Part shown: piece by piece, positions 23,801 through 34,625 of the stretch
Position numbering within the stretch: position 1 is the first letter of the stretch
How the letters are laid out: every line of letters starts with the position of its first letter
Source: Klebsormidium nitens
Lineage: Eukaryota > Streptophyta > Klebsormidiophyceae > Klebsormidiales > Klebsormidiaceae
Length of the DNA: 64,000 nucleotides
Direction: 5' to 3'
NCBI GenBank assembly: GCA_000708835.1
Contig: DF236967.1
Coordinates: forward strand, 312,822 to 376,821
Made by a program: the position numbers and the translations under genes
Notes under the pieces: model-generated
What the model was told of the DNA's origin: nothing
Databases searched by the model: none
Seen by the model: only the letters and a program-made list of their open reading frames with translations

Positions 23801-26008
23801 GCATCTCCAGCTTGCTGCCCATGTCCTTCTCCGCCAAACACAGCGCCTGCGCAGCCGGGGGGAAGGAATCAGCAGTAAAACATATCCCCGCCGGGTGTAT
23901 CTCTGTTTTGGATAGTGTCTAGGAAAGAAACCTTTGCACGACAGAGAGGAAGAGAGTCCAACGGGTTATGCTTAACGGCTCGGATTGTGACACGTTCTAG
24001 GAAACGAAAACCCCCCCGCGCGCGAAGTCGAAGGGAAAATACTTCTCCCTCCGAGGCTTATGAACAGCCTCGGAGTTTCTGTATCTACAAGAAAGCCGAG
24101 GCCTCCATGTTGGACCATTCGTGCCGAAAAGCTCACCTTGTGATCGTCTGTCAGGATCGTGATCATCCCCCCCCCCGACAGCACGTGCTGCACCCCCCCC
24201 ACTGTCGCATTGTACGCTATCAGCTTGTTTTTCAGATCATACACCGTGACCACATTTTTCAGGGGGTTGCGCGGCTCTGCCGTCACGCACAGCAGGTACC
24301 CCCTGAACCAGGACAGGAAGCGCTTCTCCCCCTCGAACGCCCAGCAGGGCCCCCGCCCGTCCGCCTCGTAAAAGTAGACGGCTTCCGGACGTCCGAGAAC
24401 GGGCTCGTTGGCGTCGGACATGGTGAGGCAGTGGGGCTGGCAACCGTGGGCGTCTAGTTGGCGCCTGCAGGGAGACATGGAATGCATCAAATGAGAGCGG
24501 TTCAGAGGACTGGTCCCCTCTGGCGACGAGTTGCCCCAAACCACTCTCAAACAGTCGCCAAAATCCAACATGGGTTGGGAAACGCAGAGCTCCAGAGTAA
24601 ATGTCTGTCGTATGTTTGTTGCTGCAAAGGCACGTGAGGTAGACGCCCTCCAAAAAAGAGGGCGTGGATTCTGAGGGCCTCCTCAATTGGGCGACGGTCT
24701 TTGACCTGAAGAATTTAGAAAGGTGTGCGCGTCCTACCCGCGTTCCTGACAAGAGGGCAACACGTCGCGCCGAATGGCTCAGACTTCCTGACAACATTTG
24801 CCCCTTTTTGATTTGCTATTAAGAAGGGAAACGCCCACAGTGTTACTGATGTTTATGAAGATTCCAACCTGCGGCCTCAGTCTACGCCTCATTTAATACG
24901 CTGGCTTGATCCCGATGGAGCACGGACTGTACATAGATATCCGCAGCTAAATCATATTGATCAAATGCTTTCTGAAAAGCGAACCACAGGATGCGCAAGC
25001 GTCACCCAAACTGGTAATACGAGATACACTTCATCAATGGTAGATCAGGTTCCCACCTCTGCGGCGCACTCTGCGCCAGGTTGAATGACACAAACACGTC
25101 CAGGGTGGCCGCAAACAGGTACAACGTACCCCCCTGAGACGCGGCCGTAAGGCCGGTCACTCGAGAGGGGGGCCAGTCATCCTCCCCTGGGTCCACAACC
25201 AGGCGTGTCCGGACGATGCGGTCCCGTCCAAAGTCACCGTGAAGCAGGTACACCTGTCCGTTGTTCAGGCCAATGATGGCCCACAGGCTGGGGGGGGCTT
25301 CCTCCAGAACAAGGAAGGATGCGATCTGCAGGGGGAGTGCTTCGAATCTCATGGGTTGTCAACAACTGGCGGGCTGAAGTCTCTTCGGAAGCGCCTGATA
25401 AGCAGGTCATGAATCATTTTTAAAGCCTCTGGAGCCGTTGAATAGAGCAATTGCTCAGCACTGTTCCGGAGCCAACTGGTGGGTTCTTCACGAGCACCTG
25501 GATGCCACCACTCATCGCATCAAAAGGAGCCTATGGGATTCCAGATCCAAGAAAGCTTCAATTGATGGGCAGACTGGCTGGCCTGTAACAATTGTGTCCT
25601 CACCTCCGCCTCTGGAAACTTGGACGTAAACACTTTGATTGTCTTCAGACACGGCGGCCCCCCTCCTGCTCCCCCCCCCTCCCCCGCCAGCTTGTCCATG
25701 TCCCAAAGCTTCACGACACTGACCCCCACTTTTCCTGCGGGGGGGGGCTCGTCCTCCCCCACAGTCACCAGCATATTCCGCTGCTTCAGCTGTTGCATCT
25801 GTGAAACGGTGTGACCATGAGCAGGAAAATTAGCCACCACTTTCAGGGACCGGTCCGTCACGACCACCGTCCCATCGGCCCCCCCAAAGAAGAGGTAGCT
25901 CCGATCGCAGCTGCTGCAGCGGAGGGGCTTTTGCAGTTCGGCTGGGAGGTCGCCCTGAGGGGTGCCGTCGTTGAAGAACTGGAACTTGCGCCATTGGTAG
26001 TGCGCCAT
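17891..26008 (-). CDS. VPS11: VPS11, core subunit of HOPS/CORVET tethering complexes
   Basis: VPS11 is a class C core subunit that joins the tethering complexes needed for endosome and vacuole fusion. Thirteen exons: 26008-25604, 25325-25057, 24464-24137, 23846-23685, 23286-23098, 22550-22332, 21821-21432, 21031-20720, 20476-20324, 19854-19675, 19047-18841, 18280-18221, 18037-17891. They sum to 3,021 bases, giving 1,006 residues, slightly longer than the plant norm of about 930. The N-terminal propeller starts MAHYQWRKFQFF and includes GRPEAVYFYE and GRGPCWAFEGEK. Helical clathrin-type repeats follow (AINLIQGQQAD, AQRIHNLTHYLEKLH). A coiled segment precedes the RING-H2 finger KCTAC...FLCMHSFHQRC...CPVC, and the tail is DDGFSVIAEYFGRG. 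Extra length comes from a Pro/Ser/Thr-rich repeat insertion in exon 7. Residues and order match the family throughout. Confidence 0.95.
18985..19215. repeat. Tandem duplication covering a 3' splice site in VPS11
   Basis: A block of about 75 bases at 19036-19110, which includes the start of exon 11 and its acceptor, is repeated with changes at 19136-19212 in the intron. A weaker third copy is visible near 19300-19330. The upstream copy keeps the acceptor context TTTCGCAG followed by GAGGAGACGGCC. Confidence 0.75.
21555..21650. repeat. 45-base direct repeat inside VPS11 exon 7
   Basis: Two near-identical 45-base units lie in tandem, each centred on the 12-base palindrome TTCGACGTCGAA. They are in frame and add a Ser/Thr/Pro-rich repeat to the protein, between the clathrin-type repeats and the block ILPSPMDFVHVFVDRP. 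The same palindrome core recurs in exon 6 near 22492. Confidence 0.7.
22968..23098. repeat. 58-base tandem duplication abutting a VPS11 splice donor
   Basis: Two copies of about 58 bases (about 22968-23026 and 23027-23086), differing at a few positions, fill the start of the intron after exon 5. Each unit begins with CCGCAC, the reverse of the GTGCGG donor at 23097, so the donor hexamer appears three times at unit-like spacing. Confidence 0.75.
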
Positions 26009-26912
26009 CTGAGCTGGCACAGACTTTGTCAGTGCAAGCTTTGCTTTAAAATCTGGAATGCATTGCAGAAAGGCCGCTGGCGTGTAACCCACTCCTGCCT
26101 GAGGACGCACGCGCCTCCGCCTGTGACTACAGCCAATTTGTCAAGAAGCATGAATCGCTTGTTGACTAGGTATGTTCCTCCTCTTCTGGCTGCCAGTTCT
26201 TAGATGATCCAGCTAGTGCAGCAGCATCAGGGCGGCCAACGCTCTTTGTGGCTCTTTGTGCGAGCCCCATTGATTCAATGAACTGCAGGCTGCATGAAGA
26301 CGGCTAGACTTAGAAAATCCGAAAATGCAAGGGCCATCTGACTTCACCGGGCACTTTGTAACGGGAGGCGCGGGAAACGGGAGACAGAACCGTCGATACT
26401 TGCGCCGTCAAATGACACGAATCTCCCCCCTCAAGGTTCTTAAACCGGCACCCGTCGGTATACCTTCATCCTCCCGGTTGATGTACACTAGAAAGGTTTC
26501 TCACTGTAAAATCCGGGCCTGTCAACAGAGAGTACCTGGTCCTAACGAAGCTATGGACCACTGCAGCATGCATGCTGGCGCAAGCAAAGAAGAAGCGACC
26601 TTTCAAGAGATATTGAAGGACATTCCGAGCTGGCAGCTGCTCAAGCGTCAACATGAAACATGGCCCAAAAATCCTGAACTCCGCTCGCATCTTTGTTGGC
26701 GATCTGGAGTTATTCATGGTCAACAACTTGAGCGCGCTAGCTGTGTTTCGAAAGCTGTAGCAGGAGAGGCGAGAACTTTTCAAACCTAAAAGGGACACTG
26801 TATTTCACAAGATTGTGCATGGGCTTGAATGCAACAGGAGTGAAGCAGTGAAATCTCCCTTTTAGTACGCCTGGGCTGAAAAGCTGAGAAGGTTGGAGAA
26901 GGTTTTCAAGGT
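26009..26912. promoter_or_regulatory. Divergent promoter region between VPS11 and the Josephin gene
   Basis: About 0.9 kb separates the two start codons, which point away from each other. An open frame at 26325-26789 has no features and its codon use is unlike the neighbours. I could not name a specific promoter element. Confidence 0.55.
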
Positions 26913-27847
26913 ATGGAAGGAGTCAGTCAACCGATTCTGCATGAGAAGCAGAAGCTGCAGTTGTGCCTGAAGCACACACTGAACAACCTCTTGCAGGTAA
27001 GCTGTCTGAGCAGGTAGTCAACGCATCGCTGGCTTTGCTCCCCCCTAAAGAAGATGCTCTGTTATCAAAGGGTTAGACAAAGGTGATATGGGTGAATAGA
27101 CGTAGCTGAGAGCCCTTCGACTTTTTGTACTCCAGCTCGTTTGGCCCTTTCACTGGCTGACTGTTATAGTCTCAAGCACTTCTGTTCGCCCAACTAAAGT
27201 TGAGATGACCAGTCAGAAAGTATCCCCAGAATCAAAGTGCCGATTGGGGGCTCCTGCAAAGCTTGTAAACTTGAACCATGCTTAGCACTTGAAGCAAAAA
27301 GGCTGTATGGTTCCCGCAGGGGGAGCACACCTTCACGCAGCAGGAGCTTAACAATCTCGCGGACTCCTTGGATGATCCCCTCGCTAAGCAAAGCGGGCCA
27401 AAGGCATCAGCCTGGTGGCCCTTCCACGCACATCACAATTCATTCATGGGAAACTATGATGTCAACGTGCTTATGGCTGCTCTGGCAGCTGTAGGAAAGG
27501 AAGTGACTTGGCTAGACAAGCGGAAGGGTGTGGAAGGTTTCAATTTCGAGACGGGGGAGCTAGACAAACCTGCAGTCATAGAAGAGTCCGATAGTGGTAG
27601 GAAAGACCTTGTGGGGTTCATCTTGAATGTGAAAAGGAAGTGGGCGGGCCTGATACCCGGCAGACACTGGATTGCCCTGAGGAAGATTGAGGGCCGTTGG
27701 TACAACCTGGACAGTGATCTGAGAAGACCATCTGAAATTGATGGAGGAGAAGAAGGGCTGCGACTGTTCCTGCAGGAATGTTTGTCCAAACAAGGATCAG
27801 AACTGCTTATAGTGTCGGAAACAAGGCATGATGGAATTCGAAGTTAA
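26913..27847 (+). CDS. Josephin-domain deubiquitinase (JOSD type)
   Basis: This cysteine protease removes ubiquitin. Two exons, 26913-26996 and 27320-27847, join in phase to 203 residues, the length of stand-alone Josephin proteins such as JOSD1/2 and without the polyglutamine and UIM tail of ataxin-3. The catalytic cysteine lies in HEKQKLQLCLKHTLNNLLQ at residue 18. The substrate-cleft block is HNSFMGNYDVNVLMAAL. The catalytic histidine is in GRHWIALRKI, and the third residue in WYNLDSDL. The intron falls right after LLQ. All three catalytic positions are present, so an active enzyme is expected. No membrane segment or targeting signal is visible; substrates are unknown. Confidence 0.93.
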
Positions 27848-29461
27848 GTGTACGTTCTAAAATTAGCCTGTGATCTCGCCCGGCATGTACTTGCAGTGTG
27901 GTCAGCGTGGCGGGCTCGCGCACAGCTAACGAAGGCGAGTCACTGGGAGTAATGGTAGGATATACGACCATGTGGCATTTCATTAATTGTTGCGTTTGAT
28001 AAGATCATTGTCTATGAAGGAGTACCGCATGCCCCTACTTCATATGCTTAAGCAGCTCGGGCCGACATGGAACATTCTGCAACTATAGCTTCTCATATAT
28101 CCGACATAAAACGTTCGAAAATTCGTTCTTGCCTGGGCCCCCAGATCATTGAGTGATTAAGCATTGGCGATAGCATGCTGGCCCGGGCCGCCAACAATGC
28201 AGAATGTCTGTTTAAGCGGCGGCATATGTAAGCGTGCTTGATGAGACTGCCTATCCAGAGCTCGTACATTGAAGATGTCAAAGCTACTCTAACGTCATCA
28301 ATCGCATCCATCAGAAACATATTTGAGACCGTCAATACCTGCTCAATACCGCGGTTTAGAGCGTGCTTTTGGAATCTCAGAGCAGTATGTTTAAAATTCT
28401 TTGCAGTAATCTTTCAGGGCCAGCTCGTCCTTACGGCACACTATTGGTTTCTGATAGTCTACAGATTGCCGACCTCCGAAAATACATACATGTCGGTCAA
28501 TCTTGAACGCCATCCCGCGGTCTGCACGTGGAAAAGAAGCGTTGGTTATGACAATGGTCTGGCCAGTTGTCCTCCAGTAAGTCCCAGGAGGATCGAGGAT
28601 CCAACTCCCCTACTGTAAAGCGAAACGAGCTCGTGCTTCACCAAGACTGGAAGGAAAGGAAAGCAATGCAGGCTTTTGTCGTCGATTGGAGCGCACGTGA
28701 TCCGGAGAACCATGACAAAAGGTTCCGACTGACGCTTGAACACAGGCTGGTAAAGTGCTTTTATGGCCGAACTTAGGCACGTAAATCCGGTAAGATTCAG
28801 AGTAGCCAATGGCATCAACGCTTCTTATCAGAGCTACCTTCAGGTACATCGGGGCACTAATCCGCACACTTCCGAACTACGAGACCAATGTCATTTACCA
28901 AAGGAGGTCGAAGACGTCCTAGGTACACCGCACCGCGCCTTGTTTTCTTCTGATGAAACAAAGCGCCGCGAAATTACTGGGAAGAAAGACGGGGCCTTAC
29001 AATGAATGGCAGCCCAGCTGGTTCTAATGGTCAGCCGCTGCCCCCCCTCCATTTCTCGCCCGCACCGAAGCCCCTCACAGCGTGCAGCATCAGCTTTTTC
29101 CCGGCAGAAGCTTTCTGCCAATCCGCCCTCCAGCTCGCCGGCCCGGGGGGGCGGCTCTCCGCTTTAGTGGGCCCCCCCTTTTCGGCGACGGATCCCCCTA
29201 CTGACGCACCTGCTGCCCCGACCCCCAGGTCGGACCCGCTGTGTAACGACCCCCCCTCTCCGGAAAAGGCCTCTCCTATCACTCGCCGTATTTCTTCCGG
29301 AGGCGGGCCGTGCAGAACGATTAGCCCCGGGGGGGCTACCCGACCAGATGTTTCGGCAGTCGCCCGGCCGTGGGGCTCCACGGAGCTGACACGTGGCATG
29401 GGGAGCGCGAGAACGGCCCACGTGTGCGCTTTGCCCTCGTGCCGCGGGCGCCGAGGACCTC
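27848..29461. other. Intergenic region between convergent genes
   Basis: Mostly without recognisable features up to about 29.0 kb. From 29031 to 29498 the sequence becomes very GC-rich and is open in more than one frame on both strands. It may belong to the 3' end of the Cys/His-module gene as an extra exon or untranslated region; I could not place it in phase. Confidence 0.5.
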
Positions 29462-32400
29462 CTAGAGATGGAGAGACAAGTTTTTGGCGACTGCCCACGT
29501 CAATACCTCCAGGATCTGCGTGCTGTCATCGCGGCATGTTTCAGGATTGGCAAAACGCTGGACAGCAGCCTTGCGGGAAGCCCATTGTAAAGCAAGAGTC
29601 CAGTGTGCTGGCAAGAGTGCGGGGAGTAAGAAGGGAACTGACACTTACAAAGCCTGTTCGTAGCGGCAAAAGGCCTGAGCCAATGCGTGTTGTTCGTCTG
29701 TTGGTTCCGAAAATTGTTCTCCTTGACAGTTGCAATCTGTCGAAAGCTGCCTGTCTTTACTTCAGAGGCAACTCGACAGGATGTTTGACAAAGGAATGCT
29801 GGGTATTGAAAAGTGGTCTGACGTTGGGTACGAGAACTTATATTTTTTCTCGTCCCCGTCCCTTTTCTGAAGGCATCTTCTAGTTTACAATCCACCTCAC
29901 CTTGCTTCAATTCCGGCAAGAGAGCCGCTCCGTTTCCCGTTTCCTCGATCCGCTGGTCCTCCCTACTTCCGTCGTCCGCTTCCTCCGATCCCTCCTTCGT
30001 TCGCCCCAGCCCCTTTTCGTTTCCGTCCTCCAGCGTTCCGTCGTTTGCTTCTTCCGCTCCCTGTTTCTTCCGCCCCAACCTACTGCCAAGTTTTTTCCCC
30101 AGCTTTCCGTCCCCTGCCTCTTCCGCTCCCTGTGCCGTTCGCCCCACCCCGTTTCCGCTTCCGTTCCCCAGCGTTCCGTCCTTCGCTTCTTCCGCTCCCT
30201 CTTTCTCCCGCCCCACCGCGGTTCCGCTTCCCTTTTCCGGCGATCCGACCACTTTTGCCCGTCTCTTGGCCAGCTGCTGCTGCATCCAATCCGAATGAAG
30301 CTCACACAACTCCTCCCCTTCTTCCGCTTCGTTCCCGCACGGCACAAGCTCACCCTTTACGATCCTTTCCCGTTGACAACGCCTAAACAACGCTGCCCCC
30401 TCCTTTGTTTCTCCAGCAGGGGGGTCCACAGGCTCGGCTGGCGTCCCCCCAACAGGGGGACTTGCGCTCGCACCCCCACCGGCCTTCCTACCGCCTGTCT
30501 CCGTAACACCGCTTTCGCTCACTTCCAAAATGTCCGATCTCATCCTTCCCTGCCGTTCAGCAGCGGTGACGCTATTCGCACCTTCCCTGCCCAAGACTTT
30601 CCTCTGGCCGGCTTTCCTTTTCAGCGGACCCTTTGCCGCCTGCCCCGCCGATTTCCTCGCCGCGTACCAGCGCTTCCAGTATAGCCTCTGTATCTCGGCG
30701 TGCTTCGCGCATTTCGGCTTCCCCTCCAGGGCTGGTGATTTGCAGTTCGTGCACTTTCGCTCCCCGGTCACCAGCACCACTTTCCCTCGCTTCGGTGTCC
30801 CCGCGGCTTTCTTCCCAACACCCTTGCTTGCTGCCTTTTCCTGCGTCCCGCCCTGGCCCCCGTCTCTCGCCCCTCTCTGCCTAGCGCGCCACAACGCGGA
30901 TTGCCGGTTGTTCGCGTCATTACAATCTCTGCACCGCACCCTGCCTCTTAGAGCCGGCTTGCGACAATCAACGCACCCCCCTGCACCGCCACCGCTCGAT
31001 CTGCCCCCCCGGGACACCCGAACGATCTCCCCCTTTTCTCTCTTGCGCCCCTTGCTGCCAGCCGCATTGGCGGATGACGTCACACCCCCGACCCGTTCCT
31101 CTCTGGCGAGCTGCGCCTTCGCTTGCCACCGCCGCTTGTACTCCTCGTACTGGTCGGCATGGTGGCGGCACCGCCTCTCGCCGGCAACTGCCGCCTCCCG
31201 ACACTGCCAGGTCCGCTTTCCGTCCCTTACAACGCACCTTCTTTCCACGTCCGCACCGGCCACCCTTTTACCGCTGACGTCACCCCTTCCTGGCGGTGAC
31301 GTCAGCAGCGGCGAACCCTTCCCGCCGGCCGCTCCTTTCCTCGCCCGCTTGGCCCTCTGCCCCGCGTACTTGGCCCGCACCGCGTCTGCCGCCTTCCGTT
31401 TCCCGCTCTCGAGCGCCACCGACATCCCGCCGAGCTTCTTTACTTCGCGCAACGTCTTCGCTGCCACCCGCTTCTCATCGTCGTTCACCTTTCTTCTCTT
31501 TTCCGACCGGTTTGGCTCCCCAGACGCTCGTCTCTTCACCCCCACCGTCGGCGCCGGTCTCGTCGGCTCTTCACCCATAGTCAGCCTCTTCGCGCCGGGG
31601 AGGCAGGCATAGTGTTCCCGACACAGCTTCGACCCCTCCAACCTGGGCCGAATGCACGTCCTCTTGCCATGCGCGTAATGCCTACACGTCGGCCTCTCCT
31701 CACCCCCTGTTTCCGCCCCTGCCGCTGCCCCCCCCTTTGCGGATTGCCGCCGTTCTTCACGATCCTCGTCTTGTTCCTCCATCTGCAGGCGCATCCTCCT
31801 TTCCTTGTTCCTTTGGGTCCTCGTAACCCAGGCCTTATGGTACGCGCACAGAGCCGATCCGGGTGTAACGTCCCTCTCACATTTCTCGCATTTCCTCAAT
31901 CGCTTGTCCCTTTCAGACCTCGTTACCCCGCCCTTATGCCACTTGCACAGAGTCGACCCGGGCCTAGCGTCCCTCTCACACTTTTCGCACTTCCCTTTGG
32001 AGGTGCTCTCCCTTTTCCTCTTATACCCAACCACAGCATCCGTTTCCTTCCGCGCTTTCACCCCCTCTACCTCCCTCGCTCCTGATCTGGTTTTCACAGC
32101 GCCCTTCGCTTCTTCTTTTAGCGACCTCGTTGTCAGTTTCTCCGTTTCAGCCTCCTTGCAAAGCTCCGCCCGCTGGCCGTGTGATTCACAGAAGTTGCGC
32201 CTGTCTCCCACCACAATGTAACACTTCTCTTCCGCACTTGAGGGATCCCCCGGAAGCGAAACCCCACCCGCCTTTGCCCCCCTTTCGTCAGCTTCTTGCG
32301 CAATCTGCCGCCTTCTCGTCCAGGAATTGTGCTTCGCACACAGCCGCAACCCAGGCTCTACTTCGTCCTCACAGCGCTTGCACTTCGCCAAGGGGGGTTC

Positions 32401-34625
32401 CGACTCCTCTGCTCCCAGACCAGACTCGTCCCCCTCGCTAGAGTCCTCCTTTTCAGGGGGTAAAGGCCGCCGTTTCGAGGGCCTCCGACTGGCCCAGCCG
32501 CTGTGCTCGTCGCACACCTTCCTCCCCCCTGGAATGGAAACCCCACACCGCTTGCAGGCAGACCGCCCCACGACACCACTCTCTTCCTCGGCGCTTTGCC
32601 CCTCATCTTCAACGATTCCAGACGACTTTGTGCCTGAGACCCCCGCTCGCTGGAGATCAGCGCTGGTGAGCACTTCTCGAGTCCCCCTCTCGCCGCTGTC
32701 ACTCCGCTCATCGGAAGCTCCCTCTTCATCGCTGTCATATGCCTGCAGCAGGCCTAAAGCGCCGGCAAGCTTATCAGGGGGCGAGGGGCTTGTGAGGGGG
32801 TTTCCCGGCTGGGAAGGACGTTGTGATGGGGTGCTGTCTGCGAGGAACTCAGAGGACCGTTCCAGGGGGGTGGCTGGCTTGCGGTCCCGAGCGGTGGGCA
32901 GGAGAGAGCGATCGTCAGTCATGCGAGACTTCCCTAGGACGAAGCTGGTCAGCGGCCTGCAGAAAATGTCAAAACTGCTGGGAGTAGTCCAGAAAGGCAA
33001 TTCCCAAGTATCCTGGTAATCTTGCCGCAAGTTTGGTGTCTGAATTTAGTCAAGATAGGTCTATGGATTTAGTGCAGGCTTTTCTTTTTGTCTGGTGAGA
33101 GGTACGGAACTACTAGGTCACAACTTCAAACTTGACGATGCCTGATACTGGAGGAACTAGCAAGGTACAGGCCACTATGGTCACTCAGTCCATCAATGAA
33201 GCAGCTCTTGAATCCATCCTAGTCTGTGCACTAAGAAAAGTATTATCAGGAGGCAGATCTGATCGTCTGGACCTGGAAGGCACCGCTTTGAAGCACAATT
33301 GAGCAGTTGTGGTAATTGCAGGCTCGCTCTATCATGCAAATCAGGAACTCACATGTTTTCCCGGGACCCACAGCCACGAAGCAACTTGAGCTGGGCGTTG
33401 CTCCACTCCCCTCCCGGGACAGCAGACTTGAGATCCACAACATTGCCCAACTGGTTATCTATCCCGTCAAACGGGAACGCCTTGTGGGGCCCCCAATCGT
33501 GCTGCTGCCCGGTTGGGATTTTGAAGGTAGTTGATGCACCCTGCAGAGGAATACAACATCTTGTCAGACTGTGTTTGCGAGGAAAAATCGATAAAGATCT
33601 GCTCAGCCAGAACAAGACCTCGATGGGGAATGGTGAAAGGCAGCGACTGCTTACAAGTGACAATCAAAACGGTACCCAACTGCACTTTGGAGCAGAGCAA
33701 ACGAAAGCGATCAGTCTCTGAGGACTCGTACGGTGAAGGTCGTCAATAAATCAGGACCAACCGGAGTGATGCCAAGTAAGCTTTTGCCTTCATCAACGGA
33801 AGTGAGAGTCCCACGGACGCGCAAGATCGCAAACATCAGTACAGCAACACAGCGAGGAAGGACTCAAAAGACCTGCTCCAATGTAAACCAGCCAAAAGAG
33901 TCCCTGAATCATTGACGGGGGGAAAGACTGCATACCTGGTCCAGCTCAGGCTCTGCTCTTCCAGCTTCTTCCCCACTGTCTGGAGGCGCGTTCAGTTTCA
34001 AATCCAGCGTCGCAAAACAGCGCAGAAGACCCCGTTCCTCCGTTCCTGCACTCCCCCTCTCTCCTTTGCGTTTGTGAGCACTGCCAGGAGAGCTCATTGC
34101 CACCCCCCCACCAGACAGCACCTCCTTGCACTCGGCGCCAGCAACGCCACTCCCCGATTTGCAACGCGCTTCTTCCAAGTTTTCCCCAGGGCTCTCTTTA
34201 TCATGTTGATTGCGGAATGCAGCCACGGCCATGCCACAGTCCCCCCCATTTTCCACATCCCCATCTCTGTGATGGCACCCACTCACACTGCTGGCGCGTC
34301 CGTCGCTTTGCACCGCAACAACATTCTGCGGCGCCCCCCTCCGGAGCTCTGAGCCAGTCACAAAAACGCTCCGCAGTGTGTAGCGGTTCAAGAACAGCAC
34401 GAATTGGTCGCTGCTCGACAGCGCTTCTTCCACCAGTTTGCGAGCTTTCGCATCATCCCCTGGAAGAGGACACTTTCCAGTGCGTCGAATGTGATCGCAC
34501 AGTTCTGCGAGGGACATTCCCTGCTTACCAGCGTACGCAAGCAGGTCATGACAAGTAGAAATGAGGCGCTCATTTGGGGGTGCGATGGCAGCCAAGCGCG
34601 CCGCATCTTCCAAGAGGAAAGCCAT
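29462..34625 (-). CDS. Unrecognised protein with ten tandem Cys/His modules and a winged-helix-like N-terminus
   Basis: Four exons, 34625-33936, 33540-33353, 32956-29901 and 29607-29462, join in consistent phase to about 1,359 residues. Residues 1-90 (from MAFLLEDAARLAAIAPP) predict as helices ending in a strand-like FLNRYTLRSVFV, reminiscent of a winged helix or HARE-HTH fold. The giant third exon carries ten modules of the form C-(2, 9, 10 or 12)-C-x10-C-x2-H, separated by Lys/Arg- and Glu-rich linkers; module 3 lacks its first cysteine and module 8 ends in Cys in place of His. Nuclear-type basic clusters are frequent (KRRRTV-like, KRKREST). The C-terminus has a 23-residue acidic repeat. 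Modules 6 and 7 have WRC-like spacing, and 8 and 9 resemble short zinc ribbons of bacterial and phage proteins. A DNA- or chromatin-associated role is an inference; I cannot name a family. The last exon could be wrong. Confidence 0.75.
29960..30235 (-). repeat. 69-base repeat coding a 23-residue acidic repeat
   Basis: About four in-frame copies of a unit of the form GRxxEGAEEAxDGTL followed by a Gly/Lys-rich half lie near the C-terminus of the Cys/His-module protein. Copies differ at many codons but keep the length of 23 residues. Confidence 0.85.
30295..32556 (-). repeat. Array of ten C-x10-C-x2-H modules
   Basis: Module positions in protein order: 32556-32503, 32382-32329, 32223-32179, 31989-31936, 31890-31837, 31686-31612, 31236-31159, 30975-30922, 30753-30700, 30378-30295. 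Modules 1, 2, 4, 5, 8 and 9 start with C-x2-C, for example CKRCGVSIPGGRKVCDEH and CTNCKSPALEGKPKCAKH. Module 6 has C-x9-C-x10-C-x2-H, exactly the WRC spacing; module 7 has x10 and module 10 x12 before the second cysteine. Modules 4 and 5 are nearly identical to each other, which suggests recent duplication. Confidence 0.9.

Noticed and set aside
26325-26789. Open frame of 154 codons between VPS11 and the Josephin gene
   Set aside because: No recognisable feature; it has no homologous blocks and lies in the expected shared promoter.
29902-33019. Long plus-strand open frames (260, 360, 157 and 230 codons) opposite the Cys/His-module exon
   Set aside because: They are Pro/Ser/Leu/Arg-rich mirror images of a GC-rich coding exon; the minus strand has one unbroken frame with ordered Cys/His modules.
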